64,000 bases of DNA from Torreya grandis. Its lineage: Eukaryota > Streptophyta > Pinopsida > Cupressales > Taxaceae. The stretch spans positions 493,501 through 557,500 of the forward strand of contig JARHVA010003262.1 of NCBI GenBank assembly GCA_037957365.1. Reading direction: 5' to 3'. Positions 11,590 to 25,129 of this stretch are shown here, piece after piece. A model generated the notes under the pieces. It did not search any database, was not told the origin of the DNA, and worked only from the letters and a program-made list of their open reading frames with translations. The first letter of the stretch is position 1. The number at the start of each line of letters is the position of its first letter. The position numbers were made by a program, and so were the translations under genes.

Positions 11590-14500
11590 AAGTCAAGTAA
11601 AGTGTTAAGTTTGGTAACGTTTTTAAAAGAATTTTATTGTGTCATGAGACAAATTTAATAGTTGTTTTTTAATTAATATTTTTTTATCTTAGAATTTAAC
11701 CAAAGTTTGACTACTTAGGCTACACTCTTTTGATGCAACTTCTTATTAGAAAAACCATTTGATTTTTGTTATAAATAATTTTTTCTAGATAAATAAAGGA
11801 ATATTTCAATTTTGAATTGATGAAATACCTATAGTGATTTAGAATAATTATCTTATTTATTTTTTGAACTACTTGTTTAAAAATATTATTCACACTTAAA
11901 ATGATTTATTTATTCTACTAAAGATTAAATGCTTAAAACTAATGGATATTCTTAAATTCTTAGTGTTTTATATATCATGATTAAATTGTTTAAATTGGGT
12001 AATGACTACTTATTTTAGCTTTATTTAGGTTGACAAGTTTAATTAATTACCTTGAGTCCTTTAAATTATATATTTATCAAAGGAGGTTTAAAATTATTTA
12101 AATATAAAAAAGAGTGATTTTTGTTATATGCATAAGGATATTCCATGAGGTTTCCATGATCATGAATCTATAAATAAATACAAAGAGTGCATGATATTTT
12201 AATTGGATTTGCATGGTATTCATAATGTTTAATATCATAATAATTCTAAATTATTTGTAATGCATAACCATTATGGATACAAATGATGGTCTTTATACAC
12301 AAATGCTTTAAGGACTGTTTTAGCCTAGAAAATTATCTCACTATTTTTATGTTGTATTTTATTATGTGGTTACATATATTTATGAATTATCAACTTTAAA
12401 AAAATTATCAATCTATCCATTTATTTTGAAATGTATGAGGTTCACATGCATCTTTATGTTTACATTGAGATAATAATGGATAATATGATTTAAAATTTGG
12501 AAGCTTGTTTTATACTATTAGAAATGAAAGTGATAATCACTTGTTATAAAAATATTTCATAACCTTAGAAAGTTTGTAATTTCATCATTTTGATTTTTTG
12601 GGTTGTGAGATTCACCTAAGGAATTGATGTAAAATAAAACTCCTAGAATTTTTTTAAAATAACACCACTCACTCAAGAAAAAAAAATCTAATAATCATGA
12701 ATGTGAAAAATGTACACTCCTCATCAATCCATATATAAGGATGGACCCAACCTAACAATCCATTCAATGTTTTGGTATTGTTCTAAGAATGAAGCACTAT
12801 AAGCCCTAATAATAAATATGTAGGTCAAATAACGTACCACATGCTAATATTTTTTGAATGAATTTTTTCAACACATATTATCTAAATGAAGCAATGTCAA
12901 CATGAAATAGAAAACTAGTCACCTATAATAAGGTTAAATATGACAATAAATTGCATGTCACAATCAAAACAAAAATTCGTGCTCAATTTAATAAAGATAA
13001 ATGCTAAAAAATTAATAATATACTTTTAATATCAAGATCACATGTAAGTGAAAATAAGGGAAAACCTACTTAGGGGTTAAGTATACTTATAGATTCATAA
13101 TAAAATACCTATCATCAATTCCATCATAGCTCATAAGAGACCCACTCAATTATTTTTCACCACCATGGCATAATGATCCTTTAAGAGGACACAAAGATGA
13201 GACTCTGTAAAGTCAAAGGAACATCTTTGATTTTAGAAACATCAACTATAACATGATTTTATGCAATTATTAAGGTACACTCAAACATTTTTTAATAATA
13301 AGGATTAACATTTCCTTCTAAAGGATCCCTACCAAAGAGATATCTTATGAAGTAATAGTTGATTCAACACAAGGGTTTTCTCAATATTTTAGGAAAGGGG
13401 TCATAACCTCAAGGTTGATGACCACAAAATTCAAATATTAACATCAAAAATAGATCTATATACCTTTGTTAACAATAAAACATGCATTTAGAGGTAATAA
13501 TACCAATCTAACATTATAATGACTCAATTAAGTCAATGATCACACCTAATTGGTGTCAAATTCCACACAAGGCCTACATTTTCTTCTCCAACTATTACTT
13601 AACTACAAGTCCATCCCACTCCATCTAAGGTTACCATCAAGGAATACCTTAGTACAAAGGGATCCAAGGATCACTCCACATAATGATAGATGAAAAAAAT
13701 ATGATCCACATGAGGTTCCATAGTAAGGCCTTCTTTATGGAATCATATATAATCACACAAGGTGATTAGAGTATCCTACAATAGTCATACATATGTGATT
13801 AGGTTTCAAAAATAAACAAATCATAAATTTGTAAGGATCTTGGTCCCTTATGTGGACCAAGCATCCACACAAGGTATATAACCATCTATGGTCTATCAAG
13901 ACAATATTTCTAGACTAAAAGGGATTGAACCCAAACATTACCCAGAAATACTCATAAGGTAAGAGTTGAAAACTAAAGCAAATGGGATGGTCTCACTAAG
14001 AATGCATCCTAATTCATTGTTGATTTCATTACTCAAAGTGATAGTAACATTGATAAAACCTATAGCATACTCCACTTGAGTGGCAAGGCTATGTTTGCTT
14101 TAAAAGAGTGATCAATGAACTTAGAAATGCCCATCTTGACCCTAGGTCCACAAGACACTCTAAGGTATTATTTTTACTAATCTTATTAGTCTTAAGAACT
14201 AAGGTCAATCTATCCTTAGAACTATATTTTAATTCCTAAAAATTATGATGTGTATGTCTAAGCTTATGGATAATTCACATTGACCTAACACATAATAACT
14301 CAATTATGAGATAATAACCACTTATTCTTTGTGGCCATCTGACTTCCTAACAGCTATTTAGAGTTTTTTCTCTAATCGTTCACCAAACCTTAACTATTAT
14401 CTTATGTGGGTGAATGTCCAACATGTCTTAGCATGAGTCTCATAGGTGTGGATCCTAATATAATAGGCCAAGATCAATTTTTGATCCTATATAAAAAAGA

Positions 14501-14890
14501 AACAATAAAATTAATCATTTTAATAGATAAAGTCTTGGTAGGTATTGAGTGGGAATCTTCTATCTCTACCCACATGGACAAACATCTCCAAAACTAGACC
14601 TACATGGAGGAATCTCTCTTAATCCATTTTGTGATCTCAAACTCTCAATTGGAAGATATAAAAAAATATCTATAATATCTCTCTAATCATAGACAATATC
14701 AATGAGTGGTCACCAATAATGTTATACATAGCTCAAAAAATCAATGGTCCCATGTCCATTAGGGTCCTAAGAAACTCTTATTTTATATTGTGCCTACCTC
14801 CTCAATGAGGCATAATACAAAACAAGTACATGTATTGTTTTACTATGATATAATTGGTACAAAAAAAATTTCCTAGAGATACAAGTGTTT
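11590..14890. other. no recognisable gene
   Basis: AT-rich sequence with frequent stops in all frames and no readable conserved domain. It lies to the left of a minus-strand primer-binding-like site at 14.9 kb, so leader and gag-pol of an LTR element would be expected here on the minus strand, but I could not recognise any domain. Nothing else structural is evident. Confidence 0.4.
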
Positions 14891-14897
14891 ACATTAT

Positions 14898-14909
14898 GCT
14901 TTGATACCA
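14898..14909 (-). promoter_or_regulatory. initiator-Met tRNA-type primer-binding site relic
   Basis: The minus strand reads TGGTATCAAAGC, one transition from the TGGTATCAGAGC commonly used by Copia and some Ty3/gypsy elements. To its right, at 14,918, the plus strand has TG after a short spacer, which on the minus strand would be the CA end of an LTR. The short length of the match means chance similarity cannot be excluded. Confidence 0.45.
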
Positions 14910-14917
14910 AAATTTCA

Positions 14918-16829
14918 TGTCAAAAATTTCATGTGATGAAATCCACACAAAAATAACACCTTTTTTTATGATTTATTTTGAGCATTCTACACACCCAAAC
15001 CACCAATGAGTTATCTAAATTATTGACATGATATGTCAAACACATTAAAATAAAAACACATGTCAATTATCTACATGGTCTCTAGGAAACCATGTCATCC
15101 CCACTTGCTCAAATCAATGTACAAGTCCTTTATTAGCTTATAACTACCTATGTGGACCTGGAAGCCCCCACAGACCCAAGGCCTAAAATAAATAATTGAA
15201 TAAAACTAGGTTGGTTATAAAAAAATTACCCCAAATTATTTGTCACAACACTTCATGGTATTCAAATGGGTCCTTGACCGATCCCACCAAATCACGAGGC
15301 CTGGTTTTCACCTTAAGTCATATCTTAATTATATTTTCAAGTTGATTTATTTTTTATGGAAATGGATTACAAAAATATCCCATAGTATTCATATCACCTA
15401 AGAAATGTTCTAAAATATATTTTATTTTTCCCTTTAGGAAAAAAAATCTATATCAACTATTAGGTCCCTTCTATCTCAACCAGTAGATTGGGAAAGGAAG
15501 AAGAAAATCTAAAAATCCTTATAAAATCCAATAAAGGGTTTAATATTCACTTTCATAGTTTTATAAATTATATTTTGTAAAGGGTAAGGAAGGTTTGGAG
15601 GATTACTTATCCATATTAATTCCTGTCCACCTTCCTCATCTTTTGATGACTGCCATTAATGGGGTCTTGAAGCTTTTGTCCAAAATAATTTTATTTTAAT
15701 TCTAATTTTTGAATTAGTAAAAATTTGTTTCAGTATAGTTTTCATGTACCCTTATTCTCATAATTTTTTGAGGAGGCTTAGGCTCTCATGTTTTTAAATC
15801 AGTGTTTGAGAGTTACAAGCTCCTCCACAACCATTAATGGTCACCAATGTCCATGTTATTTTGAAAGTATGATTTATTATTATATTTTTGTTTTAGAATT
15901 AATTTAATGTATTAATGGATATAAAAATAATAGGGCTTCAATTTTGGGTGAACATATCACATGGCTTTAGCATCCCACAAAATCCATTTAGGTCTAAATA
16001 ACCTCTAATAGAAAAATGTGTCACTTTGGAAAACATGTAGAGTTCCACACCTTGAAACCAATTGCATGTGGAGGATGGAAAAAATACATACATTTGATAA
16101 AATTTATGGTTTAAAAAAAATACTAAATAAAAAATATAATATAAAATATAGACTAAATTTAAATATTAAACTATAATACCACCAACAAAAGATGCTAAGC
16201 CACGTGGTTATAAAAATCCACATTCAATTTGATATCAACCACCCTCTTTATAGGCCACACAGATTTTTCCATGGGATCCCCACATAAATTATCCCACCCT
16301 AAGTCATCCTATACACTTTCTCACTTATAACATACATGTCATCCCTTTAGGATCCAATAGCTATCCACATAGTTATATGGGACACCATTGACTAATACAT
16401 GTTAGGAAAAACCTTTCACACATTATGAATTTTGCACCACTCATTCTTACCCAAACATTAGTTACTCCACCATGCCAACATATCATACTAGAGGTTATGA
16501 TGCTCACTTGAGGTGTAGAGAGAGATAAATCTAATTCATAGTTAGGTTGGTTGAATGTGTAAATGTAGTAATTATATTACCTTATAAAAAAATTATACAA
16601 AGTAATACTTGAATTATTCCCAGTATTATAGTATAACTTATTCATAACATAACATTATAGTGACTTCATGCACAAAAAACTTATTTTGTATTCCTATATA
16701 AAAAACACATCACATAGTTATTGAAAAAAGTGTACACATTTATTCATTAAATTTATCATTGGTCAACATAAGATGATTCAATATACAAAGTAATATTAGC
16801 TTTCCATCCCAATATAATAACATTAACAC
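14918..16829 (-). other. possible LTR and flanking non-coding sequence
   Basis: This region follows the primer-binding-like site on the side where a minus-strand 5' LTR would lie. No second copy was found, so neither length nor right boundary can be set. No gene is recognisable. A-rich and T-rich runs and short pyrimidine tracts are the only features. Confidence 0.25.
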
Positions 16830-16872
<43 letters not shown>

Positions 16873-16873
16873 G

Positions 16874-16972
<99 letters not shown>

Positions 16973-17041
16973 ACATATACATATATATATATACATATAT
17001 ATGTATATACATATATATATATATATATATACATATATATG

Positions 17042-17091
<50 letters not shown>

Positions 17092-17092
17092 C

Positions 17093-17123
<31 letters not shown>

Positions 17124-17126
17124 TAT
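16830..17126. repeat. (TA)n microsatellite with interspersed GTATAC/CATATA variants
   Basis: About 297 bp of almost pure alternating pyrimidine-purine (TA with sporadic TG/CA steps). It is fully self-complementary in many registers. Apparent ORFs across it, made only of Tyr, Ile, His, Val and Met, are artefacts of the repeat. Confidence 0.97.
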
Positions 17127-17139
17127 CTTCTTATAAATG

Positions 17140-19260
17140 AAATAAGGTGGGATTTTAGTGTACCTAAACACCACCCTTTTATTTACATTTTATTTATATG
17201 AACTCCTAAATATGCACAATAAATTTATATAATTATTGATCCTATCTACTTTACATTCAATGTCCTAAAATAGACCATCTCCAATATCTACACCATGATG
17301 CATTAGTTCTTCTCAAGCTTATTTATCTTGATGACTCTTCCTATGAATTATTTCTTTATTCATATATATAAATACCCCTATCTCATTCCATGGTCTATGA
17401 AACCTCACAAATCCTAGCATTCATTGTTTAATGATGACTAATGCATTGTTTAAAGTGCAACCTATGGCTTTGCCAATATTTTTTTTATGCTCAAAAGTAT
17501 TTAGCTACATTTGGTCCACCCATAATTTCATTCTATGTGACCTCGTTTTCCATGTTATATAATCAATAAATAATTATGAATCTTCCATTTTCTTTGTGCC
17601 TTACGATATTTTCACTCTATTATCCAAAATGCATGTGTCCTACACACTCTTTGATGTCTTCATAGAATGTCATGTGCCTACACTTTTCCAAAATTTGGGG
17701 CAAACAAAACCCCAAACTAGTCAAGTTTTTCACCCTTGGGAAACCCTCTTATTATTTCTAAAAAATTAGGCTCATCCCTTTATACATATTATTCAAAACT
17801 ACCCCATCTTATTAGTGTCATTTCGATGAATTATACTTTGGAGACCACTTATGTTATTAACCCCTTGAGTGTGATGGGTTTATATTTAATTTCTTGGTCT
17901 TCATTTTATCTTAATATATCTCTAAAATGGATCCCTATAATACTTATTCAAGGGTAATCTCTTCTTTAATTTATTTATGTTGAGGATTATTAAATAAAAT
18001 CTCTAATTATTTCCATTTCTCTCATATTTTTGCCCAATTCTTATATATATTTAACAAGTTGGGTTATATCATATTTATAATCTTTCAAGTACATGTGTGA
18101 CACTATATCCTCTTGTTATATTTTTATATGAATGAATTCACATTTATCATTGTTGTCTAGCACACAAAATTTATTAAGACATTCTTGACCCTTGCCACCT
18201 TAATAACGAGTTCACATAGAAAATTTTCATAGCCTTGATGTTTTTTGACAAAGTCAATCTTCTCCTTTTCATTCTCTATCTACTTCCTCTCTACGAATTT
18301 TCTTTTTAAAACTATATAGTCCACCATGATAGTTTATAAATGTTTCTCACCTCTTCCAACTACATCAATCTATCTAATGGATTCATCCTTCATGATGCAC
18401 TACCAAAGTTTAAAAATATTCAATTCCATTACTACCATATTATTATTTGATTATGTGTGTTTATTTTATACCTTTATCAAATGATACTTTTGGTTTCTGA
18501 TAGTGGTTATGTTCATTACATTTTGTTGGGTTTCCTCAGCTACCAACTTTACTAATGCACATTTAGATTCAACTTCATTAAGCCTAATATTATCAATGTG
18601 TATTATCTCACATTATTCATCAACATTGTTTGGATCCTATTCTTCTACGGCAACAAAGGGTACTTTAAACATTGACTCATCTAGATTTGTATCAAATATA
18701 AAGGACATATGCCTATATTGTTTTATGGTTGTGATTTTTTCCATCTTTTAATTAGACAAGTAGAGATCCTTATCATACAATCTACATTAGATATTTTCCC
18801 TTACTATCATGTCCTCATCCTTGATTCTATGTGATGACTCATAGTTTTCTAAGTTATAAGTTGAGGATGCATGATTGAACTCCCTAGTTTCGTTAGCACC
18901 TCCATTAAGTCCTTATTCATCTATTATTTCAATTTTGATGCCCTCTTCATCTATGTTTCTATGTATTTCACCCTCTTTCTTGTCTACTTTGTCACTCCTT
19001 ATTCTAGAATATTATTTTTCTATTCTTCCTTTTTCCTTATCTTCATCTCATTTATGTAATATTTCTTCCATCTTGGCTTACATCTCTAGAGTATTCTTAA
19101 CCCTCAAATTGAATGATTATTCTAAAGTTTGTATGCTCAGGGTGTCATTATTGGGTTCCTCTATTGTGACCTCTCTTATATACAAGTTATATTTGGAGGT
19201 ATCATTAATTACATACCTCTATCTATTTATATCTTGAAACATGACACTTATATATCCTGA
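17140..19260 (-). pseudogene. decayed charged ORF, probably coiled coil, unknown origin
   Basis: The plus strand is C/T-rich, and the minus strand reads as Lys/Glu-rich protein fragments, for example RKFVERK followed after a stop by IENEKEKIDFVKKHQGYENF near 18,200-18,290, and NEVESKCALVKLVAEETQQN near 18,510-18,580. The composition and heptad-like spacing suggest coiled coil. Stops and frame changes are frequent. It is not recognisable as any named domain. A retroelement accessory ORF is the likeliest source, given the surroundings. Plus-strand ORFs rich in Ser, Leu and Phe here (18,503-18,751; 18,871-19,237) look like shadows. Confidence 0.4.
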
Positions 19261-20455
19261 ATTACATATGTTACATCCATGCCTTGATTAACATATACAT
19301 TACTATGATGACATACTTTCCACATGATTGCATGATTATACATGATGATATATTCACTCATGGAATGATATAATTAACTATTGTTTTGTGTTGAGTACCT
19401 TACAAGACACAACCCTTGTCTCAAAATGGGGGATTACAGTGGGCTTGTCATAGAGACACAAGTCTCTATGAATAGAAAATCATATTAGAGTACAAATTTT
19501 ATAGATTCATAATGGTTTATATATCAAATGATTTAGATATGTGACATATATTATCACATAAATATGTATTTTAGGGGAATATGCCATGCATATGAACTTA
19601 ATTTACAATTATTTAAGTATATATCCATACATAATTAGGTGTATATTTAGGGGGCATGATACATGTTCATGCACATATACATACTTTCATATTCATGGGG
19701 CATGATATTGGTTAATACATAATTTAAAACTTCACAATCTAAGATTATGATGATGTAATGAACATTTTTCATTATCTTTCAATCATGTATTTTATTCTAC
19801 ACTAAGTAAACTTGATACAACTTGAGCAAAAATAAATAGTAAAAGTTGTAGTCATGATGGGGGAATGAACATTATTCATTCATTTTTTATCATGCATTTG
19901 TTTTATATGGAGATAACTTGAGTGAAACTATACCATTAAATCTATACGACATCTATAGTGGTTGATTCAATTTTACTTATATCAACCCGACCATTTGGTT
20001 CCCCTTTATTTTTTGAGTAATTATTTAGGTTAGTATAATGCCAATTTTTTCTCACATTTATGAGGGTTAGCACATGTTTTCTTCCCAATCCAAGGGATTG
20101 TATAGTTACACAAACTTGGGGCACACTTAACCCAACTCTCCATGTGTTTTAGTAAGGAAACATAAATTATCCAATGCTTCAACAAGGAAGTATAATATCC
20201 AACAAGTTTCAATGAAAACATGGTTTTCAACATCACATAGGTGTGTTCCTTTCTTGCTCTTAAATTTTCAAAACATTCAAGTTCAAATTAAAATTATATA
20301 TCTATGGAAATTTAATATTACATTCTAGTTTTAGGTTATGATATTGAGTAGACTACATAATTTGAGATTATTACCCAATGTAGATTGTTATGTACACACT
20401 CAATTATCCCTTTTACTTTTTACTCTAGTAATTTCATTACTAGAATAAAAATGGG
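19261..20455. other. no recognisable gene
   Basis: AT-rich non-coding sequence. Short words such as ATTAGGTGTATATTTAGGGG and GGGGCATGATA recur near 19,580-19,710 without forming a regular array. No domain, RNA gene or boundary could be identified. Confidence 0.4.
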
Positions 20456-20459
20456 GCAT

Positions 20460-21710
20460 TTATAGATATTGAAATATTTCATTAATTACTTAACAATAAA
20501 AATTTTGAAACACATTCAACACACATGAGTTGTGAAAAAAAATATGGACCTAACCCACCATTATCTCACATTTACATGATACCTTATGGGTTTTATCCTT
20601 TAATTATACTATTACACACATATAAGAAGCTTATTGTCTATTTTAAACCTCCTTACTATCCTACATAGACATCTCTATATCTTTAGTTTAATTCACATAT
20701 GCATAGGTCAGTAACATTAGATTGGGTCAATATCACCAATTGATACTAACATGATCCTCATGGTACTGAACCTCTCCTAGCAATAGTTAATTTTTAAATT
20801 AAAATATTTTCTTAGGGTTGGCCTACTTTATTAGTGTGTCAGTAGCATGAGAAATTACTCAATTTGACTCATATATATAAATAAAGGCCTCACTTGATAA
20901 TGGACTTAGTAGTTTTTGGTACATATTTATACACTATTCCACATTGATATAATAAATGACATTCTTCCCAAATTATGAATCAATCACTAGGAGCATTCAT
21001 AAGCCAAGTCTAAAGCATAGAAAATCCAAGTCAAATCAAGAATTGTCAATTATCAAATCCAAATCATTAGTTGCATACATATAGAAAAAATTCACGCTAT
21101 ATGGGAAAACTAATTGTGGCTTGATTTCCATCCTTATATTATCAAATATGTAAGCAATAACTAATCATCAAATTGGGGTGAATGGAGTGATCTCAATCCA
21201 TTACACTTTTCCAAAAAAAATTATATTTCTAGGCCTCGCAAACATACCTAATGTTTAGAGGTAAACGAAAACTATTTATGGATTTGAATGCATCATCAGG
21301 GTTCAACATCACACATATATATCTTTTGGAGACATGTAGAGGTGACATCATGGTCACAAACCCATTTTTAGGCATATGTCACTACTAACCACTATGGATT
21401 AGTATCACCATCGATATTAGCCCAAATATTTTATAACCAACCTTGTATAAATTGAAATATAGCTCTTAAAAAATATGAACCAAAATCCTACTTCAGTCTA
21501 TTTTCCATCTTTAAAATATAGGCATAGCCAAACCTTTAACCATAAAATCTTACTAGTAATCTCATTATTATACTTATTATATTTAGCATATGCCTCTTAC
21601 CAAATCATTGTAATTAGTTTTAGTATTTTTCATTCAAATGTATGCTTGAATGTTATATCTATCAAATTAAATTATTCTACTAGTTTTTCTAATATTAGGG
21701 TATAAACCCA
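20460..21710 (+). repeat. dispersed repeat copy 1, matches 62,605-63,290
   Basis: By eye, two blocks (about 20,460-20,900 and 21,450-21,710) align in the same order and orientation with 62,605-63,290, with shared stretches such as GTATGCTTGAATG and CATATGCC. The copy here carries about 500 bp extra between the blocks (20,900-21,450). Divergence is high, with many substitutions and indels. The pair could be LTRs of an older element or simply two members of a repeat family. Confidence 0.6.
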
Positions 21711-21990
21711 AATTAGGGTAAATCATCAGTGTAAGGATAAAAAAGAAGGAAATAATTATATCTATAGAGATGATATACTATAAAATATAAGGACACTACA
21801 AAACTAAATATAAGGAGATAAAGAATAAAAATTGAAAAGAGACTCAATGGAGGCTAAGATGATAGCGATGAAGGTATGACTAGATAGTATGTAATCATAT
21901 ATTACAAAGTACCATGAGTGGACCCCACCCCTTTCCCTGTGAACTCCTTATGCACTTATGGATATTGATGCGCCGATGAATCCTACAATA

Positions 21991-22270
21991 AATATCATTA
22001 GTAAAAGATACAAAAATAAAAATACTGGTGTATACATGTGCCCCACCTAAAACTCATCATGTGTCATAAAATTGTAACATAAGATGGTGTTTTGGTAATG
22101 ATACATAGAAAAATAAAAGCATAAATGATACATATCATTAGGAAAAGATTAAAAAAATAAAAATATTGGTGTATACATGTGCCCCACCCAAAATTCATCA
22201 TGTGTCATAAAATTGTAACACAAGATGGTGTTTTTCGAATGATACATAGAAAAATAAAATCATAAATGAA
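21991..22270 (+). repeat. tandem duplication, two units of about 140 bp
   Basis: The block from AATATCATTA at 21,991 is repeated from 22,131, sharing GGTGTATACATGTGCCCCAC, then CATCATGTGTCATAAAATTG, GATGGTGTTTT and GATACATAGAAAAATAAAA. The period is 140 bp and the two units are about 90 percent identical by eye, so the duplication is younger than most sequence around it. It lies just left of the traceable edge of the 3' LTR of element B. Confidence 0.85.
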
Positions 22271-22682
22271 ATGTAAAAATAAATGTTGATAAATGAAATT
22301 AAATTAAATTAAATAAATTTATATTTATACCTTCACTTATATTTCTAACTATAGTGGTGAGGTAACGTGTGACATAGATGATTTAAGGTTCCAATCTAGA
22401 ATCATAATCAGTAGACTTATAAAATAAGTGAAAAAACCAATTTATATATTTTTTCTATTGGTACCATAAAATTATTTACTTTTATAGGATCTTATTATTT
22501 ATTTTGGTTCATCAAAATGAGATATGAAAACCAAAAATATATAAAAATATGAAATTTAAAGGATAATATCAAAAATTTTGATTATTGGATTAGTAAATAT
22601 AAATAGGTCAAAAGATAAATCATTTTTTATTTTATTATTTGTATAATATAGAGTTATTAATGATCATTTATGGCATAATGAG

Positions 22683-23559
22683 ATACGATGGCTAGAGGAT
22701 GATGAGGTAGATGCAAATGAGGTAGATGTCAGTGGTTGGATGATTGTCAGTGGTTTAAGGTGATCATCAGTGGTCAAGGTGATCATTGGTGGTTATTATG
22801 GGTTTTGAGGGTGTTTTATAAAATTATAGTTTAGGTTATATAAAAGGTTTAATAAGTGTGATGGGGATTTGGTTAAGGTTAGGGGGTCAGAAGATATAAT
22901 GTAGAGGGGTATGGGTTAGAAAATAAGTAATCAGAACCTAAACACTAAAAATTTACTTAATTGGTTATTTGATGGCTGGTAGTTGATATTGGAGTAATTT
23001 TGGTAGAGTAATGGTACTTTATCTAAATAATAATATTGGTAGAGGTTTAGGTCTCTATCATGGTTGTTGACCTACAAAATGGAAAACCTACATAGAATTT
23101 TGATAGCTCCTAATGATTGTTAGTTGATAGCTTGATTGCCCAATTATTGGATGCTTGGATGAATGGGTTGATTGATCCCCTTTCACCTCTTGCTACCCTC
23201 CTTTTATAGGTAAAAAGAGATAAAGGTAGCAGGTTCCATAGGAGGTTTGGTTATTTGTCATGATTTGTTATCTTTTCATCCATATTAAATTTTGATGTGT
23301 TAGCTTTCACATAACTTAAGTTATCTTTGGCTAGATAGGGAAGAGACCTAACCATCGATGGTCAAGGTGATCATCAAAAGTCAAGGTGACCATCAGTGGT
23401 TGAGGGTTGAAGGTTAAGTGGTTTAAAATGGTAGGTTAGTGAGTTGGGTTTAGCTAGTTAGCTAAATTGACTTAGGATCATGGTTGGAGGTTAGGTAATG
23501 ATCTGATTAGGGGTGTTTCAACATTTAGAACCATTGTGTGTAGGTTTATAGTGTCTAAA
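22683..23559 (-). mobile_element. 3' LTR of element B (partial)
   Basis: Aligns with about 58,730-59,573 over its whole length. Shared stretches include ATATAATGTAGAGGGGT, GGGTTAGAAAATAAGTAATC, AAGTTATCTTTGGCTAGAT and GTTAGCTAAA. The right edge reads GTCTAAA, against GTCTACA in the other LTR, so the minus-strand TG start has mutated here. The left part of the expected 1.7-kb LTR is missing or too diverged. The LTR holds copies of a CATCAGTGGTCAAGGTGA motif. Confidence 0.7.
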
Positions 23560-23574
23560 ATTTTCCCTTTTTTA
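23560..23574 (-). promoter_or_regulatory. polypurine tract of element B
   Basis: The minus strand reads AAAAAAGGGAAAAT immediately before the start of the 3' LTR. This is the position and composition of the plus-strand primer of LTR retrotransposons, and it fixes the minus-strand orientation of the element. Confidence 0.7.
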
Positions 23575-25125
23575 TGTAGTTTGTGTTAGAAACCTTTAAA
23601 ATAAAAATTAATTATGGGTCAAAGGTTTTTTTTCTCAATCATGGGAGGACGTGTTCCCCCTCAAAAAAGGAGTTGATAAGGTGAAATTAAATCAAGTGAA
23701 AGTTCTATAAGTGGTTATGGTGAGTCATGAGGTTGGTGAAAAAAATATTAGGCATTTGAAGTAAAAATATACACACAAAATGAGACTAAGTTTGATAACC
23801 AAGAACACACATAGAAAAAGTTTCCATGGTTGGTAAAAATAAGGTTAGTTCTAAAAGGACTGGTGATAGGGTAATTGGGCCATAGTGTTAGGTATAGCTG
23901 ATAGGGGTAATCCTATCAAGTCTCCTAGACAATGTTGGTGTTTTCATAGCTATTTATATTAGGAAGTGCTCTTTAAAAAACACAAATGGTCTAGTGTGCA
24001 CTAGGTGGTGTAAATTCAAATGTTCAACATGGTAAGGTTGGTTGGTGTGGTCAAAAGGGCCAAGGTAAGGTCATCACAAAATATGCTATAGTTTAGGATA
24101 AAATGGCCAACATCAAGGTGGACATGGTTAATAGGGTAGGTGAAGAAGGTAATCTCCAAAAGTGGGAATTAAGGTATTTAGTACCAAAAATTTTGAAAAG
24201 AGGAAATATTGATCATCGATAGTTAGGGGTCTTAAAATTGACCATTGATGATCACCTTGACCATCAACAGTCCAGGGGAAAGCCTAAAGGTGTGGAGGAT
24301 AAAAAGTGAAAAAGAGTTGTCATTTTCACTTTTTAATTTTATGACTTCCTAACTCCTATGCATACCAAGATCCTTAGCATGATGTACAGAGTGTTGATGA
24401 GGTAGTTGTTAATTGGTTGATTGGGGGTTGTATTAAGTTGACCATTATTGTACCGAGGATACAAGGTGGACAAGGGCACAACTAGGTAGTGGGACATAAG
24501 ATCCCTCCTTACTGATGGTTAAGGAATGAGGTAGGGGTTGAATTGAAATGATAAATTAGTTTGATTTTGGTTATTTTTAGTTGAATTTTGTTATTTTGTG
24601 GTTGGTTTGAGGAAAGGTTTAGGTTTTGACCTAGTTTTAGGTTGTAGTTTATTATTGTTAAAATTTTGCAGGTGAAAATTAAAATTGGGAGGGGAGGTAG
24701 GGTGGGGGTAGGGTAGAGAAAATAATTAAGGTAATTTAGGTGTGGTAAAGGAGTGTTTTGGGTAGGTTTTTAGGTAGATAGGGTTTGGTATTTTACCACT
24801 AGTGGTCACATATAGTTATCATCGATGGTCATACCTGACCATCAATGGTTTTAGTCAATCATTACAAATAGAAGACCATGGGCCAAAGGGCCATTTGACC
24901 ATTGGTAGTGATAGTGACCATTGGTGCTTAACCAAAATGGTTAAGGGTTTTTGCTAAAAGGCAAAAGCTAAAGTTGATTTGGAATGTGATTTAGCATTTA
25001 AGATGCTAAGGGTAGCTTGGTGTAGGTTTAGAAAATGGGGTTGATATAGTTTGGATGAGGCAAATAGGTGTTTATTAAGTAGGTGAGTGAGGGAAAAAGG
25101 GAAAATCTATGGGAAAAGTAGTTAA
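23575..25125. other. non-coding 3' region of element B with motif copies
   Basis: No ORF with recognisable similarity. Further copies of the CATCAGTGGT/ACCATCGATGGT motif family lie at 24,208-24,275 and 24,800-24,930, outside the LTR. G-rich, T-rich stretches such as GGTAGGGTGGGGGTAGGGTA occur near 24,690-24,715. Confidence 0.5.
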
Positions 25126-25129
25126 ATAT

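Noticed and set aside
16740..17201. Several overlapping ORFs on both strands at 16.7-17.2 kb
   Set aside because: They translate the TA microsatellite (Tyr, Ile, His, Val only) and have no coding value.
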